A stretch of 64,000 nt of DNA, taken from the NCBI RefSeq assembly GCF_014762685.1, contig NZ_JABURM010000005.1:2046001-2110000 (forward strand), read 5' to 3'. The DNA comes from Gracilimonas sp. GTDB lineage: Bacteria; Bacteroidota; Rhodothermia; Balneolales; Balneolaceae. This document shows positions 52,090-62,267 of this stretch, piece by piece (position 1 is the first letter of the stretch; each line of letters opens with the position of its first letter). Under the pieces are notes generated by a model. It was given only the letters and a program-made list of their open reading frames with translations, did no database searches and was not told where the DNA came from. The position numbers and the translations under genes were made by a program.

Positions 52090-53637
52090 ATGAAAAGAAT
52101 AATGCTCTTACTGGCTTTGCCTCTACTTTTTATGGCTTGCCAAACTCAATCAAAATATAACCAGCTCAATCTGGAAGAAATCACTATAACTGAATTACAA
52201 AAAGGATATGAAAAGGGTGATTTTACTGTTGAGGATGTTACTGCCGCCTATTTAGAGCGCATCGCTGAAAAAGATCAAAACGGGCCCGGTCTGAATTCAA
52301 TGCTTTATATAAATTCGCGGGCACTGGATGTAGCCAAAGAATTGGATACTGAACTTCGCGATGGTAAAAAACGCGGACCTTTACATGGAATCCCGGTAGT
52401 GCTGAAAGACAATATCGACACCTTTGACATGCCGACAACTGCCGGGGCGAATGTGTTAGAGGGTTCTGTTCCGGATCAGGATGCGTTTATTACGCAAAAA
52501 CTTCGGGATGCTGGTGCCGTCATATTAGGTAAAGCAAATCTTAGCGAATGGGCCAACTTCCACAGCAACTTTTCCTCCAGCGGTTGGAGCGCTTTGGGTG
52601 GACAAACGCATAACCCTTACGACTTAACGAGAAATCCATGTGGTTCCAGCGCCGGCTCCGGTGCCGCTGCCTCTGCTAACCTGGCCGTATTTTCTATCGG
52701 TACCGAAACAAACGGTTCCATTACTTGTCCATCTTCGGCTAATGGATTAGTGGGGATCAAACCAACCGTAGGCCTATTGAGCCGGTCCGGTATCATTCCA
52801 ATTTCATATACACAAGATACCCCTGGCCCAATGGCACGAACTGTTACTGATGCAGCTATTGCCTTGGGAACCATGGTTGGTGTGGATGAGGCTGATGGAA
52901 AAACCCTGGAAAGTCAAGGTAACTTTCATACTGATTACACTCAGTTCTTAAATGCAGACGGACTGCAAGGAAAACGCATCGGACTTTGGACAGGCTCTCT
53001 TGGAGGCCACTTCCGGGTTGATACACTTATGTATGAAACCGTCAGATTTTTAGAATCACAAGGTGCTACAGTAATTGAAATAGAACAGATTTCAGACCGC
53101 AATGTAGGCGGTGACTCCTTTCAGGTTCTGCTATATGAATTCAAAGATGGCCTGAATAAATACTTTACTTCATTAGGCAGCGACGCCCCGATAAAAAATA
53201 TGGATGAACTGGTAGAGGCTACACTAAACGACCCTGAAGAGATGAGATATTTTGATCATGACCTATTGATACAGGCCAATGAAAAAGGAAATCTGGAAAC
53301 TCAGGAATATATAGACGCCCTTGAACGCATGTTAACCACTACAAGGGAAGAAGGCATTGATAAGGTGATGGACGAACATAATCTTGATGCTATAATTGGG
53401 CCTACAGGAGGCCCGGCATGGAAAACGGATCTCACCAACGGGGATAATTTTGCAGTTTCATCAAGCTCCCCTGCCGCTCGGTCAGGGTATCCAAATATCA
53501 CTGTCCCCATGGGCTATATTGATGAACTTCCGGTAGGTATCTCCTTTTTTGGAAGGGCATGGAGTGAGCCTGTTCTCCTCGAGATAGCCTATGCTTTTGA
53601 ACAAACCACAATGATCAGGAAAGCACCTGAATTGTAA
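52090..53637 (+). CDS. Amidase (amidase signature family), lipoprotein
   Basis: This 515-residue enzyme has a lipobox FMACQTQ (Cys17), so it is anchored outside the cytoplasm. The catalytic Lys106 (VVLKDNIDT), the Ser186-Ser187 pair (PCGSSAGSGAAAS) and nucleophile Ser210 (ETNGSITCP) form the Ser-cisSer-Lys triad. It differs from the amidase at 16765 in the exported form (lipoprotein against signal peptide) and in sequence. Amide substrates are not predictable. It is followed by a strong bidirectional terminator. Confidence 0.9.
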   Translation: MKRIMLLLALPLLFMACQTQSKYNQLNLEEITITELQKGYEKGDFTVEDVTAAYLERIAEKDQNGPGLNSMLYINSRALDVAKELDTELRDGKKRGPLHGIPVVLKDNIDTFDMPTTAGANVLEGSVPDQDAFITQKLRDAGAVILGKANLSEWANFHSNFSSSGWSALGGQTHNPYDLTRNPCGSSAGSGAAASANLAVFSIGTETNGSITCPSSANGLVGIKPTVGLLSRSGIIPISYTQDTPGPMARTVTDAAIALGTMVGVDEADGKTLESQGNFHTDYTQFLNADGLQGKRIGLWTGSLGGHFRVDTLMYETVRFLESQGATVIEIEQISDRNVGGDSFQVLLYEFKDGLNKYFTSLGSDAPIKNMDELVEATLNDPEEMRYFDHDLLIQANEKGNLETQEYIDALERMLTTTREEGIDKVMDEHNLDAIIGPTGGPAWKTDLTNGDNFAVSSSSPAARSGYPNITVPMGYIDELPVGISFFGRAWSEPVLLEIAYAFEQTTMIRKAPEL

Positions 53638-53656
53638 CCTATATTTTCGTTTCAAT

Positions 53657-53696
53657 AAAAAAAAGGGGCATGAATGTTCATGCCCCTTTTTTTATT
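53657..53696. terminator. Bidirectional intrinsic terminator
   Basis: A perfect 14-pair stem (AAAAGGGGCATGAA and its complement at 53661-53690) with a 2-base loop has T-runs on both strands. It separates the convergent amidase and aldolase genes. Confidence 0.92.
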
Positions 53697-53712
53697 ACTA
53701 AATCCCTATTCC

Positions 53713-54369
53713 TTACTTAAGGGATTTCTGAAGGTCTTCCCAGTCCTGAAGAAATCGCTCTAAACCACTGTCGGTAAGTGGGTGTTTAAGCAGACTCTTA
53801 ATTACACTCAACGGCATGGTAGCTACATCAGCACCTTCCTTAGCGCACTCAAGCAGGTGCATGGGATGACGGATACTTGCAGCCAGTACTTCGGTTTCGT
53901 ATCCGTAGTTATCATAAATTTGTACAATATCCCGAATCAATTGCATGCCGTCAGTTGAAATATCATCCAGCCTTCCTAGAAACGGGGATATATAGGTAGC
54001 ACCGGCTTTAGCGGCGATAAGTGCTTGAGTCGGAGAAAAGCAAAGTGTGCAGTTAGTTTTAATCCCTTCTTCTGAAAATGTTTTAATGGCTTTAATACCA
54101 TCTTTAATCAAAGGAACCTTAACCACAACATTATCAGCAATAGCTGCAATTTTACGGCCTTCTTCTATAATTTCATCATATTCGGTAGAAACAACTTCAG
54201 CAGAGACATCTCCCTCAACAATGTTGCAAATTTTAGCAATATGCCCTTCAAAATCCTTAACCCCTATTTTAGCACAAAGGCTTGGGTTGGTTGTTACCCC
54301 ATCTAACACTCCCAGGTCGTTAGCTTCTTTAATTTCATCGAGATCAGCGGTATCTATAAAAAATTTCAT
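53713..54369 (-). CDS. Transaldolase/fructose-6-phosphate aldolase family
   Basis: This 218-residue class I aldolase of the short TalC/FSA type has the TIM-barrel strands [22 protein letters not shown] and VKVPLIKDG, with catalytic Lys84 in VVVKVP. Gly-Ala-rich segments [15 protein letters not shown] and AASIRHPMH place the phosphate and active-site loop. Members are either transaldolase of the pentose phosphate pathway or fructose-6-phosphate aldolase; sequence inspection does not separate these. It is monocistronic. Confidence 0.9.
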   Translation of the reverse strand: MKFFIDTADLDEIKEANDLGVLDGVTTNPSLCAKIGVKDFEGHIAKICNIVEGDVSAEVVSTEYDEIIEEGRKIAAIADNVVVKVPLIKDGIKAIKTFSEEGIKTNCTLCFSPTQALIAAKAGATYISPFLGRLDDISTDGMQLIRDIVQIYDNYGYETEVLAASIRHPMHLLECAKEGADVATMPLSVIKSLLKHPLTDSGLERFLQDWEDLQKSLK

Positions 54370-54563
54370 GAGTGAGCGAAAGTTTAATGAATGATTAACA
54401 TCAAAGGTAAAGATAAGGATTCATTCCCTCCCATTCATTGCAAATCAAAAACATATAATTTCTTTTTTTTTACAAAACTCAAGCTTGTAAAAACAAACTA
54501 TCTGTTGAACTTATATGTATAACATTGAGTGGAAAAAAAGATTCAAATTCAATAATTGATCAA

Positions 54564-55928
54564 GTGAAAAAAAAAATATCCCTGTTATCCTTAATAAGTC
54601 TATTCATTATTAGTTGCGGAGGCGGAAATTCAAATGAAAATGGCCGGTCTAATTTCTCTATGTTTGGGGGAAACGGATCTCAACGCTCCACCAGTGTTGA
54701 AACCAGTGAGATTGAAATTGGTACCATTGCCGATCAAGTTCGCTCCTATGGCAATGTAAAAGCTCAAAATGTAATTTCAGTAGTACCACAGGTCAGCAAT
54801 CGTATTACAAATCTTTATGTTGATTTGGGCGATACCGTACAACAAGGCCAGGCCCTTGCAAAAATATACGATGCTACATTCCGTGATCAGCTTACTCAAG
54901 CCCGCTCACAGGTAGAACAAAGCAGGATTGCCCTTCGGCGGGATAGTTCTGAATACGAGCGCCAACAACAGTTAATGGAACGTGACCTAACAAGTGAATC
55001 CCAATTGGATATTGCTCAGGCCGCTTATCAAAACTCTCTGGCACAATATGAGTCTGCCCGATCTTCACTTACTCAGGCCCAGGAAAATTTTAACAATACG
55101 GAAGTAAAAGCACCGGTCACAGGAGTTATCATTAGCCGGGCTCTTGAAAAAGGAGATTTGGCCACTACCGGAACGGAATTGTTTCAGATAGCCAGCACAA
55201 ACGGCTATGAATCTCGAATTTATTTGCCTGTTCAGGATTGGCGGGAGGTAAAAATCGGGCAAGAAGTTAACCTCAGAGTTTCAAATGAAAGCAATGTAAG
55301 TGCCCGGGGGATTATTTCCCGTAAAAGCCCACAGCTTGATGCAACAACCGGTCTGGGAGAAGTAGTGATTACGCTTACCCAAACCGGAAACGATATTTAT
55401 CCGGGAGTTTTGGTTGAAAATGTGATTAACATTACCACGAAAGAACAGGCTATGATTGTGCCCCGAAGTGCATTGGTTGAGCAAGTGGAAACCGTCATCA
55501 ACCCTGAAACCAACACCATAGACTTAGAACGTACCTATTCAGTATTTGTATCTCGGGGTGATTCGATAGCTGAACGCCGGCAGCTGGAATTAGGAATTGA
55601 ACAAGGGGATAAAATTGAAGTACTGGCCGGGTTGATACCTGACGATAAAATTATTGTAACCGGACAAAGCGGACTTGAAGACGGATCAAGAATTTCTGTT
55701 GCCTCCGGAGACAGATTTGAAGCTCCTGAACAACGGCAAATTGAAAGACAAGCAAACCGGCCCGGTCGCAATGCTGCTTCCGGCCAAAATCCGCTGGCTA
55801 ATATGAGTGAAGAAGAAAGAGCCGAAGCTCGTGAAAAAATGCAGGATATGACCCGGGAAGAACGCATGGCTTATCTTCGTGAACTTCGAGAGCAACAAGC
55901 CGAGAATGCCGATTCAACTTCAAACTAA
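54564..55928 (+). CDS. RND efflux periplasmic adaptor (membrane fusion protein), lipoprotein
   Basis: This 454-residue adaptor has a lipobox LFIISCGG (Cys18 from the GTG start), a lipoyl/barrel-sandwich domain, a coiled hairpin (about 110-190, SQVEQSRIALRRDSSEYERQ) and beta-barrel and membrane-proximal domains. It couples inner-membrane RND permeases to an outer-membrane factor. I prefer the GTG start at 54564, which begins the lipoprotein signal, over a TTG at 54525. Its C-terminus (about 60 residues) is a highly charged Arg/Glu helix (EEERAEAREKMQDM). The permease gene follows after 8 bases. Confidence 0.92.
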   Translation: MKKKISLLSLISLFIISCGGGNSNENGRSNFSMFGGNGSQRSTSVETSEIEIGTIADQVRSYGNVKAQNVISVVPQVSNRITNLYVDLGDTVQQGQALAKIYDATFRDQLTQARSQVEQSRIALRRDSSEYERQQQLMERDLTSESQLDIAQAAYQNSLAQYESARSSLTQAQENFNNTEVKAPVTGVIISRALEKGDLATTGTELFQIASTNGYESRIYLPVQDWREVKIGQEVNLRVSNESNVSARGIISRKSPQLDATTGLGEVVITLTQTGNDIYPGVLVENVINITTKEQAMIVPRSALVEQVETVINPETNTIDLERTYSVFVSRGDSIAERRQLELGIEQGDKIEVLAGLIPDDKIIVTGQSGLEDGSRISVASGDRFEAPEQRQIERQANRPGRNAASGQNPLANMSEEERAEAREKMQDMTREERMAYLRELREQQAENADSTSN

Positions 55929-55936
55929 AGGAACTA

Positions 55937-58900
55937 ATGGGATCTCTGTCTAAACTGGCGGTTGACCGTCCAATTACTTTTTTGATGACTACCCTGATTC
56001 TGTTGGGTTTTGGTTTTTATGGCCTGCAAAATCTGAGACTTAATTTATATCCTGATGTCTCCTTCCCTACCATCACAGTTTACACCAGTTACGAAGGAGT
56101 AGCACCGGAGGATATTGAGACCCTGGTAACCCGTCCTATTGAAGAATCCGTAGGAAGCATCAGCGGTATTCGAAGAGTTCGCTCTTTGTCCAGCCAAGGC
56201 GCATCGGTTGTTAAACTTAATTTTGAATGGGGGACTGACCTCTACCAAGCTGAGAATGACGTCCGGAAAGAACTGGGTTTTGTAGAACGACAAATCCCCG
56301 ATGATGCCGAAACACCCTTGGTTTTTTCATATGATCCGAACCAGGAGCCCATTGTCGTTCTCACAGTTACCTCAAATGCGCGAAGTGCACGAGAACTAAG
56401 GACATACTCTAAACAAGTCCTGGAACAGCGGATCGAGCGGATAAATGGAATTGCTTCTGCTGAAACCTCCGGCGGTTTGGAACGGCAGATCAATGTTCGA
56501 ATCGATAATCAGCAAATGAGATTGTATAACCTGACCGTTGCTGAAATTTCTCAAAAACTGCAACAAGAAAATATTCAGGTTCCCGCCGGTCAGCTTACTG
56601 AAGGTAATACTAATTATTCCCTGAGAACTATTGGGGAATTCAAGAATGTTGATCAAATTCGAAATACCATTATAACAGTGCGTGACGGACAGCCATTACT
56701 TCTCAAAGACGTTGCCACCGTTGATGACGGAATTGCACAACCCATCGGTAACGTACGAGTAAATGGTGAAGATGGAGTGGTACTGAATATTTATCGACAA
56801 AGTGATGCCAACGTTGTAACCGCGGCCAACGCTGTAGTAAACAGCCTTGAAGAGATTCAGCGAAGCCTGCCTAATGATGTGAGGGTGGGAGTTCTTACTA
56901 ATAAAGCGGATTTCATCGAGCAATCCATCAGTAATCTGCTCATGACAGGAATTCAGGCTATTATTTTAGTTGTTTTGATCTTACTGGTCTTTTTAAGAAG
57001 CGGCCGTTCTGCGATGATCATAGCCATCTCTATCCCCGTTTCTATCATCACAACCTTTTTGGTGATGGACCTGGCTGATCTCAGTCTTAATATTATTTCC
57101 CTGTCCGGCCTGACTTTAGCTGTAGGCTTGGTGGTGGATAATGCCGTTGTGGTATTGGAAAATATCTTTCATTTCCGTGAGGAAGGAGCTACCCGTGACG
57201 AAGCCTCCATAAACGGAGCTAAGGAAGTAGCCGTACCCGTAGTGGTCTCTACTATTACTACACTAGTGGTGTTCTTGCCTATTTTATTTGTTCCGGGCAT
57301 TGCAGGCTTCTTGTTTCGTGACCTTGCGCTTACCATTTCATTTTCCCTGGTTATTTCAGCATTGGTTGCTCTCTCCCTGATTCCGCTAATGACCTCTCAA
57401 TTCTATAAAGAGAAAGCCGTTGATTTTCAGGCTAAGAATAAAGTAGCCATGTTTTTCACAAACCTGCTTCAGAAGCTTGAAAAAACATATCACGATCAAT
57501 TACAGAAAGTGATCGATCGCAGTGGCTTGGTGGTAATGAGTGCCGTCTTGTTATTTTTGGCCAGTCTTCCGCTCTTTTATGTGATCGGAGGAGAATTTTT
57601 TCCACGGGTAGATGAAAATGCCTTTGTTCTGGAAGTCCAACGCGAACCCGGTGTGAATTTATTTGAGCTTGAACGTTCGATGGGACAGGTCGAATCTATC
57701 ATTCAACAGGAAGTACCCGAGGCTCGGCTCATCGTATCTGATTACGGTGACAAGGAAGGCATTGAAGGCGCTGATGATCCGGGAGGATTTACCGGAACGG
57801 TCCGGGTTGAGCTTGTTACCCAAAATGAACGAGACCGCTCCCAATCCGAGATCACCGGGAGCCTGATTCGTGTACTCCAGGTAGTGCCCGGTGTCGAAAT
57901 TCAGGAAGTGATTATTGATCCGCTCAGCCCCGATGGCGAAAACGGCTTGATCGTACAAATATTTGGGTATGATCCCGAGATCAAACAAGAGCTTGCTGAA
58001 GGTGTAAAAGAAGATCTTCTTACGATAGAAGGCATTAACAGTGTTTTCAGTTCTTCTGATCAGGGACGACCCGAATTGCGGCTCATCATGGATCGTGAAC
58101 GAATTTCAAGGGTGGGGATGAACACCAACCAGGTGGCAACTACAGTAAGTAATGCCGTAAAAGGAAATGTAGCCACGGCCTTTGTTGATCAGGGCGTGGA
58201 ATTTGAGGTGGTAGTAGAGCTTGATCCAAGCGATAAGGCACAATCAGTGGATCTATCCAACATTCAGGTTCAAACTCCCGCAGGGGAATGGATGCCCCTT
58301 AAAAATCTGGCTCGCATTGAACGTTACACCGGACCTACCAATGTACTCCGTATAGATCAGGAGCGGGTAGTTGAAGTAACGGCAGAACTGGCAGGTATTG
58401 ATCTTGCCGCAGCCTCTTCTCAAGCTCGTCAGCAACTCGATCAGGTAAACTGGCCCGATGAATATCGCTATGAGATCTCCGGTACAGCTGAGGAGCAATC
58501 TGAGTCCTTCGGCTTTTTAATGATTGCCTTCATCATAGCAGGAATTCTCACCTATATGGTAATGGCTTCGCAATTCGAAAGTTTAGTAGAACCATTCATT
58601 ATTATTCTGACCATACCATTGGCTTTGACCGGAGTATTGCTCATGCTGTGGATCACCGGTACATCCATCAGTGTTACCTCCATGGTTGGGCTGATCCTGC
58701 TTACCGGTATTGTGGTAAATAACGGTATCGTTATGATCGACTACATCAAGATTTTACAAGCCCGGGGCACGATCCGAAAGGAAGCTGTTGTTGAAGGAGC
58801 AACCCGGCGTCTCCGCCCTATTCTTATGACTGCATTCACTACTATTTTATCGATGGTTCCACTGGCACTGGAACTTGGCACCGGCTCCGAAACATGGAGT

Positions 58901-59065
58901 CCAATGGCACGAACCGTAATTGGAGGACTCACCATGAGTACCCTGCTTATGCTGTTCGTTGTGCCGTGTTTTTATAATATTATAAACGGCTGGGTTGAAA
59001 AACTTGGTTTTGATGCCGTACACAAAGAAGACCCGTTAGCTAAGCCACAGGAGGTATTGGCATGA
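55937..59065 (+). CDS. RND efflux permease, HAE1/AcrB-like (first of pair)
   Basis: This 1042-residue inner-membrane proton-driven pump has the two-repeat RND layout: helix 1, a large periplasmic porter region, helices 2-6, a second periplasmic region and helices 8-12. Conserved features include YPDVSFPTITVYTSYEGV near residue 45 and the helix-4 proton site GLVVDNAVVVLENIF, where AcrB has Asp-Asp and this one Asp-Asn. Substrates may be drugs or lipids. The next permease starts inside its last four bases (ATGA). The pair resembles MdtBC-type heteromers by arrangement. Confidence 0.94.
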   Translation: MGSLSKLAVDRPITFLMTTLILLGFGFYGLQNLRLNLYPDVSFPTITVYTSYEGVAPEDIETLVTRPIEESVGSISGIRRVRSLSSQGASVVKLNFEWGTDLYQAENDVRKELGFVERQIPDDAETPLVFSYDPNQEPIVVLTVTSNARSARELRTYSKQVLEQRIERINGIASAETSGGLERQINVRIDNQQMRLYNLTVAEISQKLQQENIQVPAGQLTEGNTNYSLRTIGEFKNVDQIRNTIITVRDGQPLLLKDVATVDDGIAQPIGNVRVNGEDGVVLNIYRQSDANVVTAANAVVNSLEEIQRSLPNDVRVGVLTNKADFIEQSISNLLMTGIQAIILVVLILLVFLRSGRSAMIIAISIPVSIITTFLVMDLADLSLNIISLSGLTLAVGLVVDNAVVVLENIFHFREEGATRDEASINGAKEVAVPVVVSTITTLVVFLPILFVPGIAGFLFRDLALTISFSLVISALVALSLIPLMTSQFYKEKAVDFQAKNKVAMFFTNLLQKLEKTYHDQLQKVIDRSGLVVMSAVLLFLASLPLFYVIGGEFFPRVDENAFVLEVQREPGVNLFELERSMGQVESIIQQEVPEARLIVSDYGDKEGIEGADDPGGFTGTVRVELVTQNERDRSQSEITGSLIRVLQVVPGVEIQEVIIDPLSPDGENGLIVQIFGYDPEIKQELAEGVKEDLLTIEGINSVFSSSDQGRPELRLIMDRERISRVGMNTNQVATTVSNAVKGNVATAFVDQGVEFEVVVELDPSDKAQSVDLSNIQVQTPAGEWMPLKNLARIERYTGPTNVLRIDQERVVEVTAELAGIDLAAASSQARQQLDQVNWPDEYRYEISGTAEEQSESFGFLMIAFIIAGILTYMVMASQFESLVEPFIIILTIPLALTGVLLMLWITGTSISVTSMVGLILLTGIVVNNGIVMIDYIKILQARGTIRKEAVVEGATRRLRPILMTAFTTILSMVPLALELGTGSETWSPMARTVIGGLTMSTLLMLFVVPCFYNIINGWVEKLGFDAVHKEDPLAKPQEVLA

Positions 59066-62000
59066 AGCAATTCAGTGTAGCCGAAAGCATTCTGAAACGT
59101 CCCATCACGGTTATTATGATGACCCTGATCGTGATCGGATTTGGAATATTTTCATTGACAAACCTTAAGATCACACTCTATCCATCCTTTAATATTCCGG
59201 TTCTGGCCGTATCAACAGGATATCAAAATGTAGCCCCGGAAGATATCAATAGGATCATTGTGAATCCTATTGAGGGAGCTCTTTCTTCCATCGAAGGAAT
59301 TGAAACCCTGGAAGCTCGTGTCAGCCGGGGAAGTGCGTTTATCATTCTGCGTTTACGTGATGGAGCAGACATCCGGAAAACAGAACTCAAAGTTCGAAAA
59401 GCTTTAGACCAAATACGGGGAGATCTCCCTCAACAAGCCCGTGAACCTGTTATTTTCCAATTTGATCCTGAGAATCGGCCCATTATGCGCCTCAGTATTG
59501 ATGCCGAAAACCGTGGACTGGATGAATTGAGAAACATCGGACTCGAACTGGTTGAAACCCGCCTCGAAAGAATTGAGGGCCTCGCCTCTGCAGAAACACA
59601 AGGTGGTTTGGAGCGGCGCATTTATGTGGATGTTTCCCCCATGTCGCTTGCCCAATACAATCTTGTCCCTGCGAATATCGAGAATGCACTCCGTTCAAAT
59701 AATGTGCAGTTGCCCATTGGAAACATCGTCTCCGACCGTATAAATTACAGTATCAGGGCACAATCTACTTATCAAACCGTAGATGAGATCGCCAACACCA
59801 TCATTCAGGTTTCCGAAAATGATATTCCCATTCGTGTGAAAGATGTAGCTGAAGTAAGTGACGGATTTACAGATATCGAAAGCTTGGTAAAAGTAAATGG
59901 CAAGAACAGCGTCTCGGTAGAAGTTCAAAAAAACTCCGATGCAAACACACTGGATGTCGTAAACGAAGTAAAAGCATTAGTACCTGAAATCAACGAGATA
60001 TTACCACCGGGAGTTACCCTCAGGGTTCTTTCAGATGAAGGAAAGACCATTGAAGACTCCATCAATAACCTCGCTCAGTCTGCTTTGGCTGCCCTTGTCG
60101 TGGTCATTTTGGTGATCCTTATTTTTATGGGTGGGTGGAGGATCTCACTGGTTGTAGCATCAACCATCCCGGTATCCATAGCTGCCAGTTTTGCTGCCAT
60201 GTATGCCGCCGACCTGACCCTGAATATTCTCACCATTTCCGCCCTTGCCCTCGCCATCGGTCTGCTGGTTGATAACTCCATTGTAGTCACCGAAAGCATT
60301 GCCCGTAAATTGGAGGAAGGCGTTTCCAGGTTTGAAGCCGCCCTCAAAGGAACCAATGAAGTGATTGGAGCCCTGCTGGGCTCAACCCTGACCACCCTCG
60401 GCGTTTTCGTTCCCATCATTCTGATATCGGGAACCCAGGGAGCTTTTTTCAGAGAATTTGCATACGCCATCTGTTTTGCTATCGGCTTTTCATTTTTGTC
60501 CTCCATCATCCTTGTCCCGGTTATTTCCTTACTGATCCTGGATTCCAAGCAATTCAATACCAAAAATCTTGCCTTCAGAGGAATTGCCAAACTGGAAAGA
60601 GGATATATCAGATCCTTGCGGTGGCTCTTCCATCACAAATGGATTCCGCTAACAAGTATGGTAGTGATCGCTGTCAGTACATTTTTCCTCTATACCAATA
60701 TTTCCAAAGAAGGATTTCCTGAGGCTGACTCAGGCCAAATTGACATCAACATAAGCCTGCCGGAAGGAAGTCAGCTTATCAGAACTGCCAGTGTATTAGA
60801 TGACTTCAGCCAGCGGGTAAGTGACCTCCCTGAAGTTGAAACTATGATCACCAGTATTGGGCGGAGTCGCTGGGGAAATCAAACCAATCGCGGTGAGATC
60901 AGTTTAACACTCGTCCCTGAAATGGAGCGTGAACAAACCAGTACAGAATTTGCTGTTTTCCTGCGGGAAGAATTAACCGCCCCCGGGGTTGAAGTACGCG
61001 TTCGCGTTGAAGGAGGAGGATTGAACTTCGGCCGGGGATGGGACTCAGGCGGCAACTCCATTCGCTTAAGCCTCATCGGGCCGCAAATCGATGAGTTGCT
61101 GGCTATCTCCAACCGAATTGAAGCCCGGTTAATGGAAGATCCCACTGTCATTGACGTGGATAATGGAAGAACCGATCCCACTCCGGAATTACACTTCATT
61201 GCAGACCGGGAACGACTGGCCAGGCTCGGTACGAACTTAAATATTGTAGCCGGAGCTTTGAGAACTCAAACGCTTGGTAATCAGACCGGTTATTATATTA
61301 ATGAAGGGCGTGAGATCCCAATTGAGGTTCGCACTCAAAAACAAGCTCTTACCAGCCGCGAAGATCTTTTTGATCTGGAGGTGTTTGAATATGAAGGTCA
61401 ACGCATCCCTATCCAGGCTATCGGTGAGTTCGTTCCCGTACGCGGTGTGGATTCTTTTCAGCGCCGCGACCGTGAAACCGTCCTCGATGTGAACATTCAG
61501 ATCCAGGGAAATGCTTTGGAATATGAGCAGGTGATCCGTGATTTTGTGGAACAGGAAGTTGTACTTCCAGACGGCTATCGTTACGAGTTTACCGGAGGAA
61601 CTGCCGAAACTCAGCAGGGACAATCCGAATTTGGATTTGCCCTCTTAGCCGCATTGATATTAATGTTTATGATCATGGCTTCCCTTTTCGAAAATTTCAG
61701 GGATCCTTTTGTGATCTGGCTGTGTATTCCACTGGCTATGTTCGGCGCCCTTGCTTTTTTATTCCTTATCGGAGATCCCTTAAGCACAACAGCTAATATC
61801 GGGGTATTCATGCTGGTTGGTATAATTGTGAACAACGGTATCGTGCTTGTTGATTACATGCACTTATATACCAAAGGCACCGAGTATGACCTACTGAATC
61901 GTAAATCCGTAAGCTGGAAGAACTTGTTCATTCCGGTATTCTTCTGGAAAGAAAAACCTACCGTTAAAGATTCAGAACTTCTCAAACAAATACTGGAAGC

Positions 62001-62253
62001 CTGCCGAAGAAGAATGCGGCCTATTCTACTGACCGCCATCACTACCATTTGTTCGATGATCCCGCTTTCTTTGGAGATCGGTTCCGGAGCAGAAACATGG
62101 TCACCTTTGGCAAAAGCGGTAATTGGCGGGTTGATGTTCGGATCAATTTTAACCCTCTTCATCACCCCGATATTATCCGTTTCGCTGAGTATGACTATTG
62201 AGTGGTTTAAGGAATTGTTTAAAAGAGATAAGTCAGTAATAGCAGAAGCGTAG
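59062..62253 (+). CDS. RND efflux permease, HAE1/AcrB-like (second of pair)
   Basis: This 1063-residue paralogue of the preceding gene has the same RND layout and GLLVDNSIVVTESIA at the helix-4 proton site, again Asp-Asn. It differs by an insertion of about 20 residues between the VNNGIVLVDYMHLY helix and RRRMRPILLTAITTICSM, including KNLFIPVFFWKEKP, in a region that is a short cytoplasmic loop in the first permease. The start overlaps the first permease by ATGA. Two diverged permeases with one adaptor suggest a heteromeric pump. No outer-membrane factor gene is in the window. Confidence 0.93.
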   Translation: MKQFSVAESILKRPITVIMMTLIVIGFGIFSLTNLKITLYPSFNIPVLAVSTGYQNVAPEDINRIIVNPIEGALSSIEGIETLEARVSRGSAFIILRLRDGADIRKTELKVRKALDQIRGDLPQQAREPVIFQFDPENRPIMRLSIDAENRGLDELRNIGLELVETRLERIEGLASAETQGGLERRIYVDVSPMSLAQYNLVPANIENALRSNNVQLPIGNIVSDRINYSIRAQSTYQTVDEIANTIIQVSENDIPIRVKDVAEVSDGFTDIESLVKVNGKNSVSVEVQKNSDANTLDVVNEVKALVPEINEILPPGVTLRVLSDEGKTIEDSINNLAQSALAALVVVILVILIFMGGWRISLVVASTIPVSIAASFAAMYAADLTLNILTISALALAIGLLVDNSIVVTESIARKLEEGVSRFEAALKGTNEVIGALLGSTLTTLGVFVPIILISGTQGAFFREFAYAICFAIGFSFLSSIILVPVISLLILDSKQFNTKNLAFRGIAKLERGYIRSLRWLFHHKWIPLTSMVVIAVSTFFLYTNISKEGFPEADSGQIDINISLPEGSQLIRTASVLDDFSQRVSDLPEVETMITSIGRSRWGNQTNRGEISLTLVPEMEREQTSTEFAVFLREELTAPGVEVRVRVEGGGLNFGRGWDSGGNSIRLSLIGPQIDELLAISNRIEARLMEDPTVIDVDNGRTDPTPELHFIADRERLARLGTNLNIVAGALRTQTLGNQTGYYINEGREIPIEVRTQKQALTSREDLFDLEVFEYEGQRIPIQAIGEFVPVRGVDSFQRRDRETVLDVNIQIQGNALEYEQVIRDFVEQEVVLPDGYRYEFTGGTAETQQGQSEFGFALLAALILMFMIMASLFENFRDPFVIWLCIPLAMFGALAFLFLIGDPLSTTANIGVFMLVGIIVNNGIVLVDYMHLYTKGTEYDLLNRKSVSWKNLFIPVFFWKEKPTVKDSELLKQILEACRRRMRPILLTAITTICSMIPLSLEIGSGAETWSPLAKAVIGGLMFGSILTLFITPILSVSLSMTIEWFKELFKRDKSVIAEA

Positions 62254-62267
62254 TTACTTATCTTGAA

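Noticed and set aside
60075-60590. 171-residue minus-strand frame inside the second RND permease
   Set aside because: It lies fully antisense to a strongly conserved helix region and has low-complexity Arg/Ala/Met composition.
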